From assembly GCA_021324825.1 (NCBI GenBank), contig JAJPII010000016.1, positions 208,212 to 272,211 on the forward strand: a stretch of 64,000 nucleotides of DNA, read 5' to 3'. Below the pieces are notes generated by a model, which saw nothing but the letters and a program-made list of their open reading frames with translations, searched no databases and had not been told where the DNA came from. The DNA is from Spartobacteria bacterium (GTDB lineage Bacteria; Verrucomicrobiota; Verrucomicrobiia; Chthoniobacterales; Chthoniobacteraceae). Shown here piece after piece: positions 26,825 through 36,216 of the stretch. The first letter of the stretch is position 1, and each line of letters begins with the position of its first letter. Made by a program: the position numbers and the translations under genes.

Positions 26825-28017
26825 TGCACCGCCGCGGCGCGCTTCCCCGCGATCCGCCGCGTCAGCTGGGCCGCGGTGAATGGCGTTCCCGCGACGAAGC
26901 GACAGAGCGGCCCGAACGAATGCGCCGCCGGGGCGCCGAGGAAATGCAATCCGGCGACGGACGATTCGAGCCCCTCGGTAAGGATCGGGTAGCCGCCCGC
27001 CACGCGCATTTCCTTCAGCAACCCGGGCGCGATGAAGCCGTAGCGCGCGACATCGACTTGATAACCGGTCGCGAGCATCACGTGATCGACGGTCCTCTGC
27101 TGGCCGTCGCAGAGCCGCAGGTTGATCGCGCCGCTTCCCGCAGCCGCCTCGCGGACTATGCGGCGGGTGGTGATGCGAACCTTGCAAACCCTCGGCAGCA
27201 GCCATCCCGCCCCCGCGGGCCGTATCGAGCGGTGCGCAATCTTGTCCTGCAACTTGCGCGGCAGCCTCCTGAAGAGGCCGGGCGTGGCCACAATCCAGTT
27301 GAGACCGGGCGGGCCGACATCGGTCGGCGGATAGAAGATCGGCCGCAGGGGGTTCTTCTCGCTCTTAAGCCACGCGACTTTCTGGTCGAGCCAATGAACG
27401 CCCGGCTGGCGCACGATGAGTTCGACATCCGCTCCCCGCTCGCAGAGCAGCGCCGCCGTTTCCAGCGCGCTCTGTCCGCCGCCGATGATGATGACGCGCT
27501 TGCCCGCGAATTTCGCGAGGTCGCGGTGTTCCGAGGTATGCGACACCAGTTCGAGCGGGAGGCCTTCGAAAACGGAAGGCCGCCTCCCGAACGACGAGAT
27601 GCCCGTCGCCACCACCACGCGCCGGAATCGCATGGTCTTTTCATCATCCAGGGTCAGGAGGAACCCCTTGGGATCGCGCTCGATTTTTGTCACGCGCCGG
27701 CGGTCGAGGTCGGGCGCGACGCGCTTGCGAAACCATCGCCCGTAGTCGATGAAGCTCTCCAGCGGGATCGGCTTGGAGATGGAGACGCACGCGTCCGTTG
27801 CATATTCGTCCAGCGAGAGCGACTTGCCGGGCGAGGAGATGTGCGAGGCTTCCCACGAGGACCGCAGGAACATGCCCGCGGGCATCTGTTTCTCCCAGAA
27901 ATCCATGTCCTCGCCGAACATGGTGGTTTCCACCCCCGCGGCCCGCAGGTGCGCCGCTGCCGCCAGCCCGTAAGGGCCGGCTCCGATTATTGCCAGTTGG
28001 TTGGTTGTTTTTGTCAT
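26809..28017 (-). CDS. FAD-dependent NAD(P)H oxidoreductase/monooxygenase-like
   Basis: 402 residues from the ATG at 28017. LAIIGAGPYGLAAAAHL at the N-terminus is the FAD Rossmann loop and RVIIIGGGQSALETAALL (about 175) the NAD(P)H loop; VVVATGISSFGRRPSVF and HVMLATGYQVD are the conserved ATG motifs of CzcO/ornithine-hydroxylase-like flavoproteins. It could oxidise an amine or sugar in the polysaccharide pathway, or be a redox partner. The substrate cannot be inferred. Confidence 0.75.
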   Translation of the reverse strand: MTKTTNQLAIIGAGPYGLAAAAHLRAAGVETTMFGEDMDFWEKQMPAGMFLRSSWEASHISSPGKSLSLDEYATDACVSISKPIPLESFIDYGRWFRKRVAPDLDRRRVTKIERDPKGFLLTLDDEKTMRFRRVVVATGISSFGRRPSVFEGLPLELVSHTSEHRDLAKFAGKRVIIIGGGQSALETAALLCERGADVELIVRQPGVHWLDQKVAWLKSEKNPLRPIFYPPTDVGPPGLNWIVATPGLFRRLPRKLQDKIAHRSIRPAGAGWLLPRVCKVRITTRRIVREAAAGSGAINLRLCDGQQRTVDHVMLATGYQVDVARYGFIAPGLLKEMRVAGGYPILTEGLESSVAGLHFLGAPAAHSFGPLCRFVAGTPFTAAQLTRRIAGKRAAAVQWNCF

Positions 28018-28025
28018 GGTTGTTG

Positions 28026-28979
28026 TTACTCCGAGAGTTGCACGTAAAGATCGGCGCGAGCCGTTTTCACGCCCGGTTTCATTTTGAACCATTCGGGGCG
28101 CGGAGTTTGGCCGCCCGCCCAGGCCGCGAGCGCGGCGGGGAAGTTCGCCCCCGCCGCGTGCGCGTAAGGGTAGCCGCCCCCCATCCGCGGATTCAGGTCG
28201 ATGACCGTGCATCCCGCTTCCGTCACGAAGAGGTCGCAATCGAGCATCCCGACGTGGTTCAAATTTTCGCCGATAATTCGGCCCAGGTTTTCCAGGCCCT
28301 CATCCTTCACCGTCACCGCGCGGTCCGTCTGGCCCGCGTGCATGCGAAGTTTCCGCTTCGCGAACGTGCAGACGTGGCGGCCTTCCATGTCGTTGACGAT
28401 GTCCAGCCCGTACTCCGTCCCCCGGAGCCGCTCCTGGATGAGGATGTCATCCCCCGTTCGCATTTTTAACAGGCCGCAGGCGAGGCGGAGTTCCTCCGCG
28501 TTTTCCGCAAATTCGATTCCGGTGGAGCTGACTCCGCGCCGCGGTTTGATGATCATAGGAAAGCGCGTCCCGGCTTCGAGAGCGGCCTCGGGCGAAAGAT
28601 AACTGGCGGGCGCCGCGATCCCCAATCCCGTAAGGAAGCGCGCGGAGGCCAGCTTGTCGTAACAGATTTCCACGATCTCGGGCGAGGAGACGAGGGCGAG
28701 CGCCCCAGCTTCTGCGAAGCGTTTTTTGTTCGCGGCGAGCAGCGGCAGTTCCGGTTCCAGAGCGGGAACCAGCAGGCCCGCCTTGTGTTCCTCGCAGAGG
28801 GCCAGGAGCGCGTCGGTATAGTTCTCCGCGGAGACCGGCGGCGTGGCGAACGCCGCGTCGGCGCCGTGCAACGCGGGGGCGTCGAGGCTGGAATCGCACG
28901 CCAATACGCGACACCCCGCTTCCTTGAATGCCGCGACAAGCCAGCTCCGCCGCCCCGCGCAGGTCAGGAGCGCATTCAT
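28026..28979 (-). CDS. ATP-grasp ligase
   Basis: 317 residues. LLTCAGRRSWLVAAFKEAG is the pre-ATP-grasp Rossmann motif of carbamoyl-phosphate-synthase-like ligases; CYDKLASARFLTGLGI, FPMIIKPRRGVSSTGIE and ERLRGTEYGLDIV belong to the ATP-grasp fold, and VIDLNPRMGGGYPYAHAAG has the Mg-binding Asn. Family members form amide or peptide bonds through an acyl phosphate. In this operon it may couple an amino acid to a sugar. It overlaps the glycosyltransferase upstream. Confidence 0.82.
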   Translation of the reverse strand: MNALLTCAGRRSWLVAAFKEAGCRVLACDSSLDAPALHGADAAFATPPVSAENYTDALLALCEEHKAGLLVPALEPELPLLAANKKRFAEAGALALVSSPEIVEICYDKLASARFLTGLGIAAPASYLSPEAALEAGTRFPMIIKPRRGVSSTGIEFAENAEELRLACGLLKMRTGDDILIQERLRGTEYGLDIVNDMEGRHVCTFAKRKLRMHAGQTDRAVTVKDEGLENLGRIIGENLNHVGMLDCDLFVTEAGCTVIDLNPRMGGGYPYAHAAGANFPAALAAWAGGQTPRPEWFKMKPGVKTARADLYVQLSE

Positions 28980-30145
28980 TGGCGTTTCTCTCGCAGCAGG
29001 CGCGCATACTCGTCCTTGATACTTTGGAAAACCCTCCGCTCGTCGAAGAGTTCAGCCGCCATCCGCCGGCCTTCCGCTCCCATGCGCCGCGCCGTCTCCG
29101 GTTCGTCCAGCAGCCGGAGCATCGCGTCCGCGAGCGCCCGCGCGTCGCCGTAGGGGACGAGCAGGCCGGTGCGATCCTGAAGCACCGCCTCGCGGTTTCC
29201 TTTCACATCGCTCACCACGGCGGGTGTTCCCATCGCCGAGGCTTCCATGATGGCGCGCGGCACGCCTTCAAAAAGCGAAGGGAGGGCGATCACGTTCATG
29301 ATCTTGAAAACAAGCGGCAGCTCCGCGTTGGCCATGTTGCCGAGGAAGACGCATTTGTCCGCGATGCCGTATTCGCGCGCCGCCGACGGTTCCACGGCGT
29401 CCGGCTTGCCCGCGTCCGCCGCCCCCGCGATGACGAAGCGCGCATCGGGCCGGCGGCGCGAGACTTCGCTTGCCGCGGCGAGAAAATCCAGGAAGCCCTT
29501 CCTGCGCGCCGCGAGCCTTCCGACGAACCCGACCACGGGCGCGTCGTGCGCGATGCCAAGCTTCCGGCGAAGCGCGAGCTCGTCGCCGCGCGTAAATCGC
29601 TCCGGGTTGAACACGGCGAGGTCGATCCCGTTTCCGAGATGATGCATCTTGTCCTTCTCGCAGATGCCTTCCCGCAGCGCCGTCCGCACGTCCTCCGCGT
29701 TTTGCGAAAGGATGAGGTCCGAACAGCGCGCGGCCACCGTTTCCATGGCGATGTAAAACTGCCGCGCCAACCGCCGCATCCGGTCGTGAAAATAAAACCC
29801 GTGCACCGTGTTGACGACGATCGGCGCCCCCGCGAGCCGGGCGGCGAGCTGCCCCAGCAACCCGGCCTTGGGCGTGTGCGTGTGGACGATGGTGAAGCGT
29901 TCCCGCCGCATGATTCCATACAGGCGCACCAGCGAGAGGAAGTCCGCCGCGGGCGAGACGGTGCGCTTCATTTCCACCGGTATGTGCCGTATGCCGCGCG
30001 CCTCGAGGGACGCCGCCTCCGGGCCCGGCGCGGATATTCCGGTTACGGCGTAACCTTCGTCCGCCATGCTGCGCAACTGGTTCAGCAACAAGTCCTGCAA
30101 GGACCCCGCGATGGTGGTCACGTGCGCGATTTTCACCGGCTTCAT
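28976..30145 (-). CDS. GT4 glycosyltransferase
   Basis: 389 residues from the ATG at 30145, overlapping the amidotransferase stop by ATGA. N-terminal MKPVKIAHVTTIAGSLQDLL, HTHTPKAGLLGQLAARL and VNTVHGFYFH resemble the acceptor domain of PglA/CapM-like enzymes. The C-terminal GT-B donor half has GFVGRLAARRKGFLDFL and the EX7E motif in PSLFEGVPRAIMEASAMG. Retaining GT; likely adds an early sugar on the cytoplasmic lipid-linked repeat. Confidence 0.9.
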   Translation of the reverse strand: MKPVKIAHVTTIAGSLQDLLLNQLRSMADEGYAVTGISAPGPEAASLEARGIRHIPVEMKRTVSPAADFLSLVRLYGIMRRERFTIVHTHTPKAGLLGQLAARLAGAPIVVNTVHGFYFHDRMRRLARQFYIAMETVAARCSDLILSQNAEDVRTALREGICEKDKMHHLGNGIDLAVFNPERFTRGDELALRRKLGIAHDAPVVGFVGRLAARRKGFLDFLAAASEVSRRRPDARFVIAGAADAGKPDAVEPSAAREYGIADKCVFLGNMANAELPLVFKIMNVIALPSLFEGVPRAIMEASAMGTPAVVSDVKGNREAVLQDRTGLLVPYGDARALADAMLRLLDEPETARRMGAEGRRMAAELFDERRVFQSIKDEYARLLREKRQ

Positions 30146-32013
30146 ACGGCTTCCCCGTCCAGGTAGATGCGGTGCCAAAGCTCGAAATTCAGCAGCAGCC
30201 AGAGTTGGTCGTCCCAGGCCTGGCGCCCTTCCGCGTGCTCGCGCCAGAGCCGTTCCACGACGTTCGCGTTGAAGTAACCGCGCCGCCGCGTGCGGGCGTC
30301 GAGCAATACCTCGAACGCGAAATTCTTCAATCCGCCCCGGAACCACGGGTCGAGCGGCACGGCGAACCCGTGTTTCGGTCTGCGCAACACCTCTTCCGGA
30401 ACGAGGCCTCGCAACGCTTGTTTAAATACATGCTTGAGGGAGCGGCCGCGGATTTTGTAGCGCCCGGGAATCTGGAACGCGAGTTCCACGAGGCGGTGAT
30501 CGAGCAGGGGCAGCCTGCCTTCCAGGCCGCAAGCCATCATCGCCTTGTCGGCTTTTTCCATGTAAGCGTCCGCCAGCCACGTCTTCACGTCCACGTAGAG
30601 GAGGCGGTTGAGATGATCGTTCGCCGTCGAGCCGTTCAGGCGATGATAGTAATAGGGATAACCCGCGGCGGGATCGTGCGCCTCGTCGCGATACCCGGGC
30701 CGGATCAATTCGGCCCGCAGTTCCGGCGTGAAGACTTCCAGCCAGCTTGCATAACGCCGCGCGGGGTCGCGGATGGGAAGGGTTCGCAGGGTGCGCCGGA
30801 GTCTGCGAAACCGCCCAAGCCTGCTTTCCAGCGCGGGAAGGAGGCGCGCGCCCGGCAGACGCTGGAAGAGCGCGGCGGCGCGGTCCGCGGCGTAGCGCCT
30901 GTAACCGCCGAAGAGTTCATCGCCCCCTTCGCCCGAAAGCGCGACGCGAACGTGTTCGCCGGCGAACCGGCTCAGCAGATAAACGGGAAAGGACGCCGCG
31001 TCGCCAAAGGGCTCGTCGTAGTGATAGACAAGCTTCCGCAAGGTCGCGACGAGGTCGGCGTGCTCGACCCGCAGTTCGTGATGCTCCGTCCCGAGATGCA
31101 GCGCCACGCGCCGCGCGTCGGAGAGTTCGTTGTAGGCGCCGCCGATGGTGAACCCGAGGGAGAAGGTCTTCACGGGACCCGTCGCGTGCCGTTTCATGAG
31201 CGCCACGATGGCCGTGGAATCGACGCCTCCGCTCAGGAACGCGCCCAGCGGCACATCCGCGATCATGCGGCGGCGGACGGAGTCGTCGAGCAACTCCAGT
31301 ATCCTGGCGGCGTATTCGTCTTCTCGAAGCGGTTCGAGACGCGGTTCGCTTCCGACGTCCCAATATTCCCCGATCTTCAACGCGCCTTCCGACGCGACCA
31401 GATAATGGCCGGGCAGCAGCTTGGAGATTCCTTCGTAGATCGTCTCGGGCGCGATCGAATGGCCGAAGCCCAGGAAGTTCGCCAGCCCGCGCAACCGCAG
31501 CCTTCCGGTCACGCCGGGGGTGGCGAGGATCGCCTTTATTTCCGAGGCGAAAACCAGCCGCCCGCCTTCGTTGAAGTAATAGAGCGGCTTCTCTCCGATG
31601 CGGTCGCGCGCGAGGAAAAGCCGCTTTTCCCGGCGATCCCAGATCGCCAACGCGAACATGCCGTTGAAACGCTTCAGGCATTCCACGCCCCATTCTTCAT
31701 AGGCATGGAGGATGACTTCGGAGTCGCTCCCGGTGCGAAAGACGTGGCCCTTTTCCTCGAGGAGCGGGCGCAGGTCGAGGAAGTTGTAAATCTCGCCGTT
31801 GCACACCACGCAGCAGGTCGAGTCCTCGTTCCAGATCGGCTGGCTGCCGCCCGCGAGGTCGATGATGCTGAGCCGGCGCATGCCGAGAAACGCGCCGTCG
31901 CCCTGCCACGTCCCGCGCGAGTCCGGCCCGCGGTGGCGCAGCGTGTCGACCGCCGCTTCCGCCGCGTCCGTTTGCGAAGGGTCAAAGCCGATCTGTCCGT
32001 AGATGCCGCACAT
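30142..32013 (-). CDS. Asparagine synthase-like amidotransferase 1
   Basis: 623 residues. MCGIYGQIGFDPS gives the N-terminal Cys2 nucleophile of the class II glutaminase (about 1-200; RHRGPDSRG, CNGEIYNFLDLR). The synthetase domain has the ATP-binding loop LSGGVDSTAIVALM and LSGEGGDELFGGYRRY. Free asparagine synthesis is possible, but position inside a polysaccharide operon and tandem duplication point to amidation of a uronic acid or similar sugar. It is paralogous to the gene at 32020-33891, same length. Confidence 0.85.
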   Translation of the reverse strand: MCGIYGQIGFDPSQTDAAEAAVDTLRHRGPDSRGTWQGDGAFLGMRRLSIIDLAGGSQPIWNEDSTCCVVCNGEIYNFLDLRPLLEEKGHVFRTGSDSEVILHAYEEWGVECLKRFNGMFALAIWDRREKRLFLARDRIGEKPLYYFNEGGRLVFASEIKAILATPGVTGRLRLRGLANFLGFGHSIAPETIYEGISKLLPGHYLVASEGALKIGEYWDVGSEPRLEPLREDEYAARILELLDDSVRRRMIADVPLGAFLSGGVDSTAIVALMKRHATGPVKTFSLGFTIGGAYNELSDARRVALHLGTEHHELRVEHADLVATLRKLVYHYDEPFGDAASFPVYLLSRFAGEHVRVALSGEGGDELFGGYRRYAADRAAALFQRLPGARLLPALESRLGRFRRLRRTLRTLPIRDPARRYASWLEVFTPELRAELIRPGYRDEAHDPAAGYPYYYHRLNGSTANDHLNRLLYVDVKTWLADAYMEKADKAMMACGLEGRLPLLDHRLVELAFQIPGRYKIRGRSLKHVFKQALRGLVPEEVLRRPKHGFAVPLDPWFRGGLKNFAFEVLLDARTRRRGYFNANVVERLWREHAEGRQAWDDQLWLLLNFELWHRIYLDGEAV

Positions 32014-32019
32014 ATCAGC

Positions 32020-33891
32020 CTATCGCCATCTTTCGGCCCACGCCTGGAACATCAGCACGTCCCACAAATAGTATTCCCAATCGGCCTTCCCCCCGATGTG
32101 TTCCCGCCACCGTTCGCGGATCGGCTCTGGGTGGAAATAGCCTTCATCGCGCAGCCGGCGTTCGCCGAGAAGCGCCTCGGCCCAATCGCGCAACGGCCCG
32201 CGCAGCCATGCGGCTATCGGCACGCAGAAGCCCATCTTCGGGCGGTCGACCAGTTCGCGCGGCAGATGGCGGCGGAGGACTTCCCGCAGAATCCATTTTC
32301 CCTGGCCGCCGCGGATTTTCAGATCGAGCGGCAGCCGCCAGGCGAACTCGACCACGCGGTGATCCATGAGCGGCATCCTGGCTTCGAGGCTCGCGGCCAT
32401 GCTCGCGCGATCCACTTTCGTGAAGATGTCGTCGGGCAGGTAGCTCACGGAATCGAGGAAAAGCATCCGCTCGGCGAATTCGCCGCCGTCCGGCCACCGC
32501 GAGGGGTCGGTGCGGGCGACCGGCGGCTCGAACCCGCCGATGACCACTCCGGCCGGCGCTTTCCAATGGGAAACGATGCGGTGGTAAAGGGCTTCCGGCG
32601 TCTTGGCGGAAACGAGATCGGAGAGCCGGTGCAGCCGTTTGCCGGCCCGGCCAAATGGGGCGAGCGCCTCCATGCCGTTCGCGACGCGCCGCCGCACCGC
32701 CGCGGGGCACCAGCGCAATTTCCGCCAGACGCCCTGGGCCATGCCGAGGTAGTGGGGATAGCCGCCGAAAAGTTCGTCCGCGCCGTCGCCGGAAAGGGTT
32801 ACGGTGACATCCCTGCGGGCCAGTTGCGAGACGAGGAACGTCGGAATCTGCGAAGCGTCGGCGAACGGCTCGTCATATATCTCCGGCAGGCGCGGGATGA
32901 TGGCGCGCGCGTTCTCCGCCGACACATACAGCTCGGTGTGTTCCGTCCCGAGCCGCGCGGCGACCGCCCTCGCGTGGCCGGCCTCGTCGAAACCGTCCTC
33001 GTCGAATCCGATGCTGAAGGTCCGCACCGGGCGCGAACTTTGCGCCTGCATCAGCGAGACCACCGTGGACGAGTCGACGCCGCCCGAGAGGAACGCGCCA
33101 AGCGGCACGTCGGCGATCATCCGCAGCCGCACCGCGTCGCGCAGGAGGCTTTCCAATGCGTCGACGGCCTCCCCGTCGCTCATCGCCAGCGGATCGCGCA
33201 TTCCCTTTTCCGCCACGTCGCGGAAGGACCAATACGTCGATTCGCGCTTGGAAGCCGGCGATGTGAAATGAACGATGCAACCGGGCTGGACCTGGAAGAT
33301 ATTCTTGTAGATCGAATACGGCGCCGGCACGGAATTGTACCGCAGGAACAGGGAAAGCGAGCCGCGATCCACCTCCGGGGAAAACCGGCCGAACGCGCGC
33401 AACGCCTTCAACTCCGAGCCGAAGAGGAGCGCATTCCCGGCCCAGCCGTAGTAGAGCGGCTTTTTGCCGAGGCGGTCGCGAACCAGCGAGAGCGTCCGTT
33501 CCTGGCGATCCCACAGCGCGAAGGCGAACATGCCCGCGAACCGCTTCACCGCCGCGTCCAGCCCCCAGGCTTCGATGGCCGCCAGCATGACCTCCGTATC
33601 CGAGCCGCCGCGTATTCGCCCGAGTTCCTTGCGCAGTTCGAGGAAGTTGTACACCTCCCCGTTGAAGACGATGATGTAGCGCCCGCTTGCGGAACGCATC
33701 GGCTGGCGGCCCGCCGGGGAAAGGTCGAGGATGGAGAGGCGGCGGAAACCGAAGGCTATCCCAGACTCCTCGTCGATCCAGCTCGCCGAATCGTCGGGGC
33801 CGCGATGCGCCAGCGTGTCCGCCATGCGCATCACTTCGTCCGCCATGTCGGGGACGCCCCCGTTTTTCCAGAATCCAGCCCAGCCGCACAT
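32020..33891 (-). CDS. Asparagine synthase-like amidotransferase 2
   Basis: 623 residues. It starts MCGWAGFWKNGG, so Cys2 is conserved while the next residue is Trp instead of Ile. Glutaminase motifs AHRGPDDSASW and FNGEVYNFLELRKEL and the synthetase loop LSGGVDSSTVVSLM with LSGDGADELFGGYPHY are intact. Length equals that of the downstream paralogue but the sequence is clearly diverged, so two different acceptors are likely. It starts one base upstream-adjacent to a GT4 stop. Confidence 0.85.
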   Translation of the reverse strand: MCGWAGFWKNGGVPDMADEVMRMADTLAHRGPDDSASWIDEESGIAFGFRRLSILDLSPAGRQPMRSASGRYIIVFNGEVYNFLELRKELGRIRGGSDTEVMLAAIEAWGLDAAVKRFAGMFAFALWDRQERTLSLVRDRLGKKPLYYGWAGNALLFGSELKALRAFGRFSPEVDRGSLSLFLRYNSVPAPYSIYKNIFQVQPGCIVHFTSPASKRESTYWSFRDVAEKGMRDPLAMSDGEAVDALESLLRDAVRLRMIADVPLGAFLSGGVDSSTVVSLMQAQSSRPVRTFSIGFDEDGFDEAGHARAVAARLGTEHTELYVSAENARAIIPRLPEIYDEPFADASQIPTFLVSQLARRDVTVTLSGDGADELFGGYPHYLGMAQGVWRKLRWCPAAVRRRVANGMEALAPFGRAGKRLHRLSDLVSAKTPEALYHRIVSHWKAPAGVVIGGFEPPVARTDPSRWPDGGEFAERMLFLDSVSYLPDDIFTKVDRASMAASLEARMPLMDHRVVEFAWRLPLDLKIRGGQGKWILREVLRRHLPRELVDRPKMGFCVPIAAWLRGPLRDWAEALLGERRLRDEGYFHPEPIRERWREHIGGKADWEYYLWDVLMFQAWAERWR

Positions 33892-33892
33892 T

Positions 33893-35026
33893 TTAGTTCA
33901 GCGAGAGATAGAGTTCCTCGTACTTTTTCACGATCCTGGGCGCGCTGAAATGTTCCTCGACGTGCCGGCGCGCCGCTTCGCCGAGTTCGCGCCTGCCGGT
34001 TGCGCCCGCGTCGAGAAGGGTTCTCCACCCCTCCGCGAGAGCGGCTGCGTCGGAGGGCGGGACGACGATGCCGCTCCTGCCGACGAGGAGCGCGCTGTCG
34101 CCCACCTCCGTCACCACGCAAGGCGCCGCGCAAGCCATCGCCTCCGCCACCGCGAGGGAAAGCGCCTCGCCGTAGGAGGACGAGGAGGTCGCGATATCGA
34201 GCGCGGCGGTCAGCCGCGGCATGTCGTCGCGCTCGCCCAGCAGGTGGATGCGGCCGTTCAAGCGGCACGTATGCATCAATTCGCGCAGCGCCCCGTTGTT
34301 TCCGTCGACTCCGGCCCCGGCCAGGACGAAGTGGACGTCGGGCCGGTCGAGCAGCGCCGCCGCCCGCATGAAATTCCTGTGGTCCTTTTGAGGATGGTAC
34401 CGCCCGATCAGCCCGATGAGCGGCGTCTCCGGGCGCAGGCCCAATTCTTCGCGGACGCCGCGCCTGGCCTCCTCGGAAGGCTTGAAGAGTTTGGTGTCCA
34501 CTCCGTTTGGGATCACGCATCCGCGCTCGCGGGCGAAGCCGAGCCGCTCGTGTTGCGCGCGGCTGGCGTGGGAGACGAACACCACCTTTTTCGGCATGCG
34601 CGACATCCGCGCGGTCAGCCGTATCGTGAGGCCCGTCAGCGGCTTCTCCGCCTTGAACGAATGGAAGGAATGCTGGATGCACCAGCAAACGGGCGTTCCG
34701 GAAAATTTGCCCGCCACCTGCGCCGCGAGATTGCCGTGATACATCCAGCCCTGGATCAGGTCGGGGCGCGTCGCGCGGGTCAGCTTCACGAGTTGCAGGA
34801 ATGAGCCGGGGCTGAGACGCCCTTTTTGAAGACCGACGACCGCCAGCGGGATGCCGAGGCTTTCAATCGCGCCGCCCAGTTTTCCCCGATCCATCAGCGA
34901 GATCACCGCGGGTTCGAAGCGCTTGCGATCCAGCCCGCGCAGAAGCTGGAGGAGCATCATTTCCGCACCGCCGCCGTGGAGTCCCGTCACCATGAATACG
35001 ATCCGCATCAGTTGAAAGCGCGTCAT
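33893..35026 (-). CDS. GT4 glycosyltransferase (tandem paralogue B)
   Basis: 377 residues; an internal ATG at residue 7 (MRIVFMVTGLHGGGAEMMLL) is an equally good start. It has GT-B halves with DLIQGWMYHGNLAAQV, LIGLIGRYHPQKDHRNF and the EX7E motif in SSYGEALSLAVAEAMACAAP. It closely resembles the protein at 35134-36216 along its whole length, including the shared ending YLSLN, which indicates tandem duplication. Sugar specificity unknown. Confidence 0.9.
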   Translation of the reverse strand: MTRFQLMRIVFMVTGLHGGGAEMMLLQLLRGLDRKRFEPAVISLMDRGKLGGAIESLGIPLAVVGLQKGRLSPGSFLQLVKLTRATRPDLIQGWMYHGNLAAQVAGKFSGTPVCWCIQHSFHSFKAEKPLTGLTIRLTARMSRMPKKVVFVSHASRAQHERLGFARERGCVIPNGVDTKLFKPSEEARRGVREELGLRPETPLIGLIGRYHPQKDHRNFMRAAALLDRPDVHFVLAGAGVDGNNGALRELMHTCRLNGRIHLLGERDDMPRLTAALDIATSSSSYGEALSLAVAEAMACAAPCVVTEVGDSALLVGRSGIVVPPSDAAALAEGWRTLLDAGATGRRELGEAARRHVEEHFSAPRIVKKYEELYLSLN

Positions 35027-35040
35027 GGTTGCCTAAAGAA

Positions 35041-35104
35041 CTGGAAGCGCCTGGCGCTTTGGGGTTGCTTCGCGCTCCAGGCGGCTGGCACATCCGCCTC
35101 TACA
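35041..35104. repeat. Palindromic repeat copy d
   Basis: Inverted orientation relative to copy a. The core at 35080-35098 (GGCGGCTGGCACATCCGCC) has one mismatch in the stem. Both hairpin modules of the longer unit are present, including AAGCGCCTGGCGCTT at 35045-35059. It lies between the two duplicated GT4 genes. Confidence 0.8.
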
Positions 35105-35133
35105 CCCATGAGAGGGCATGATACGGTCTGCGA

Positions 35134-36216
35134 TCAATTTAGGGAGAGATAGAGGTCTTCGTAACGCTTCACGATTGCGGAGAGGCTGTAGCCTTCCTCG
35201 ACCCGGCGCCGCGCGGCTTCGCCCAGGGGTTTGCGATCCGCCGCGAGCAGGGATTGCCAGCCGGCGGCCAGCGCCCCGGAGTCGCGGGGCGGAACGACGA
35301 CGCCGCTCTTGCCGACGAGCAGCGCGCTGTCGCCCACGTCCGTCACCACGCACGGCACGCCGCAGGCCATCGCCTCCGCGACCGCCAGGGAGAGCGCCTC
35401 GCCGTACGAGGAGGAGGAAGTCGCGATGTCGAGCGCGGCGGTCAGGCGCGGCATGTCGGTGCGTTCCCCGAGCAGATGCACCCGTTCCGGCGCCGCCGAG
35501 CGCAGGGCTTCCACGCCCGCGCCAGCCAGGATGAAATGGACGCCGGATTCGCCGAGAAGCGCCGCCGCGCGGAGGAAATTCGCGTGATCCTTCTGGGGAT
35601 GAAACCGCCCGATCAGCCCGATGAGCGGCGCGTCCGGCGGCAGTCCGAGTTCCTCGCGGACGCTCCGGCGCGCTTCCTCCGAAGGCTTGAACAGGGCGGG
35701 GTCGACTCCGTTCGGGATGACGCAGCCGCGCTCGGCGGCGAAGCCGAGCTGCTCGTGCTGCGCGCGGCTGGCGTGCGAGACGAAGACGATCTTCCGCGGC
35801 AGGCGCGACATCCGCGCGGTGAGGCGGATCGTGAGGCGCGTGAGCGGTTTTTCGGCGGCGAAGGAGTGGAAGGAGTTTTGTATGCACCAGCAGACCGGCG
35901 TTCCCAAGAAACGGCCCGCGACCTGCGCCGCGAGGTTGCTGTGGTACATCCAGCCCTGGATCAAATCGGGCCGGGCCGCGCGGATCAGCCCGACGAGTCG
36001 CGCGAAGGCGGCGAGCGTCACTTTCCCCTGGCGCAGGCCGACCGTGCGCACGGGAACGCCCAGCGCTTGGATGGCGCCGCCGAGTTTGCCGCGATCCATC
36101 AATGAAATGACCGAAGGCTCGAAGCGCCCGCGGTCCAGCCCGCGCAGGAGATGGAACAGCATCGTCTCGGCGCCGCCGCCGTTGAGGCCGGTTATGAGGT
36201 AAACCAGCTTCTTCAT
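35134..36216 (-). CDS. GT4 glycosyltransferase (tandem paralogue A)
   Basis: 360 residues from the ATG at 36216, overlapping the upstream GT4 stop by ATGA. MKKLVYLITGLNGGGAETML, VISLMDRGKLGGAIQALG, DLIQGWMYHSNLAAQV, VCWCIQNSFHSF and SSYGEALSLAVAEAMACG closely match paralogue B. It lacks a few residues near the donor domain relative to B (after LAGAGVEA). GT-B fold, predicted retaining. Confidence 0.9.
   Translation of the reverse strand: MKKLVYLITGLNGGGAETMLFHLLRGLDRGRFEPSVISLMDRGKLGGAIQALGVPVRTVGLRQGKVTLAAFARLVGLIRAARPDLIQGWMYHSNLAAQVAGRFLGTPVCWCIQNSFHSFAAEKPLTRLTIRLTARMSRLPRKIVFVSHASRAQHEQLGFAAERGCVIPNGVDPALFKPSEEARRSVREELGLPPDAPLIGLIGRFHPQKDHANFLRAAALLGESGVHFILAGAGVEALRSAAPERVHLLGERTDMPRLTAALDIATSSSSYGEALSLAVAEAMACGVPCVVTDVGDSALLVGKSGVVVPPRDSGALAAGWQSLLAADRKPLGEAARRRVEEGYSLSAIVKRYEDLYLSLN

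Noticed and set aside
30172..33948. 1258-codon open frame on the plus strand
   Set aside because: Antisense to both AsnB-type genes; Arg/Ala/Pro-rich translation with no recognisable domain.
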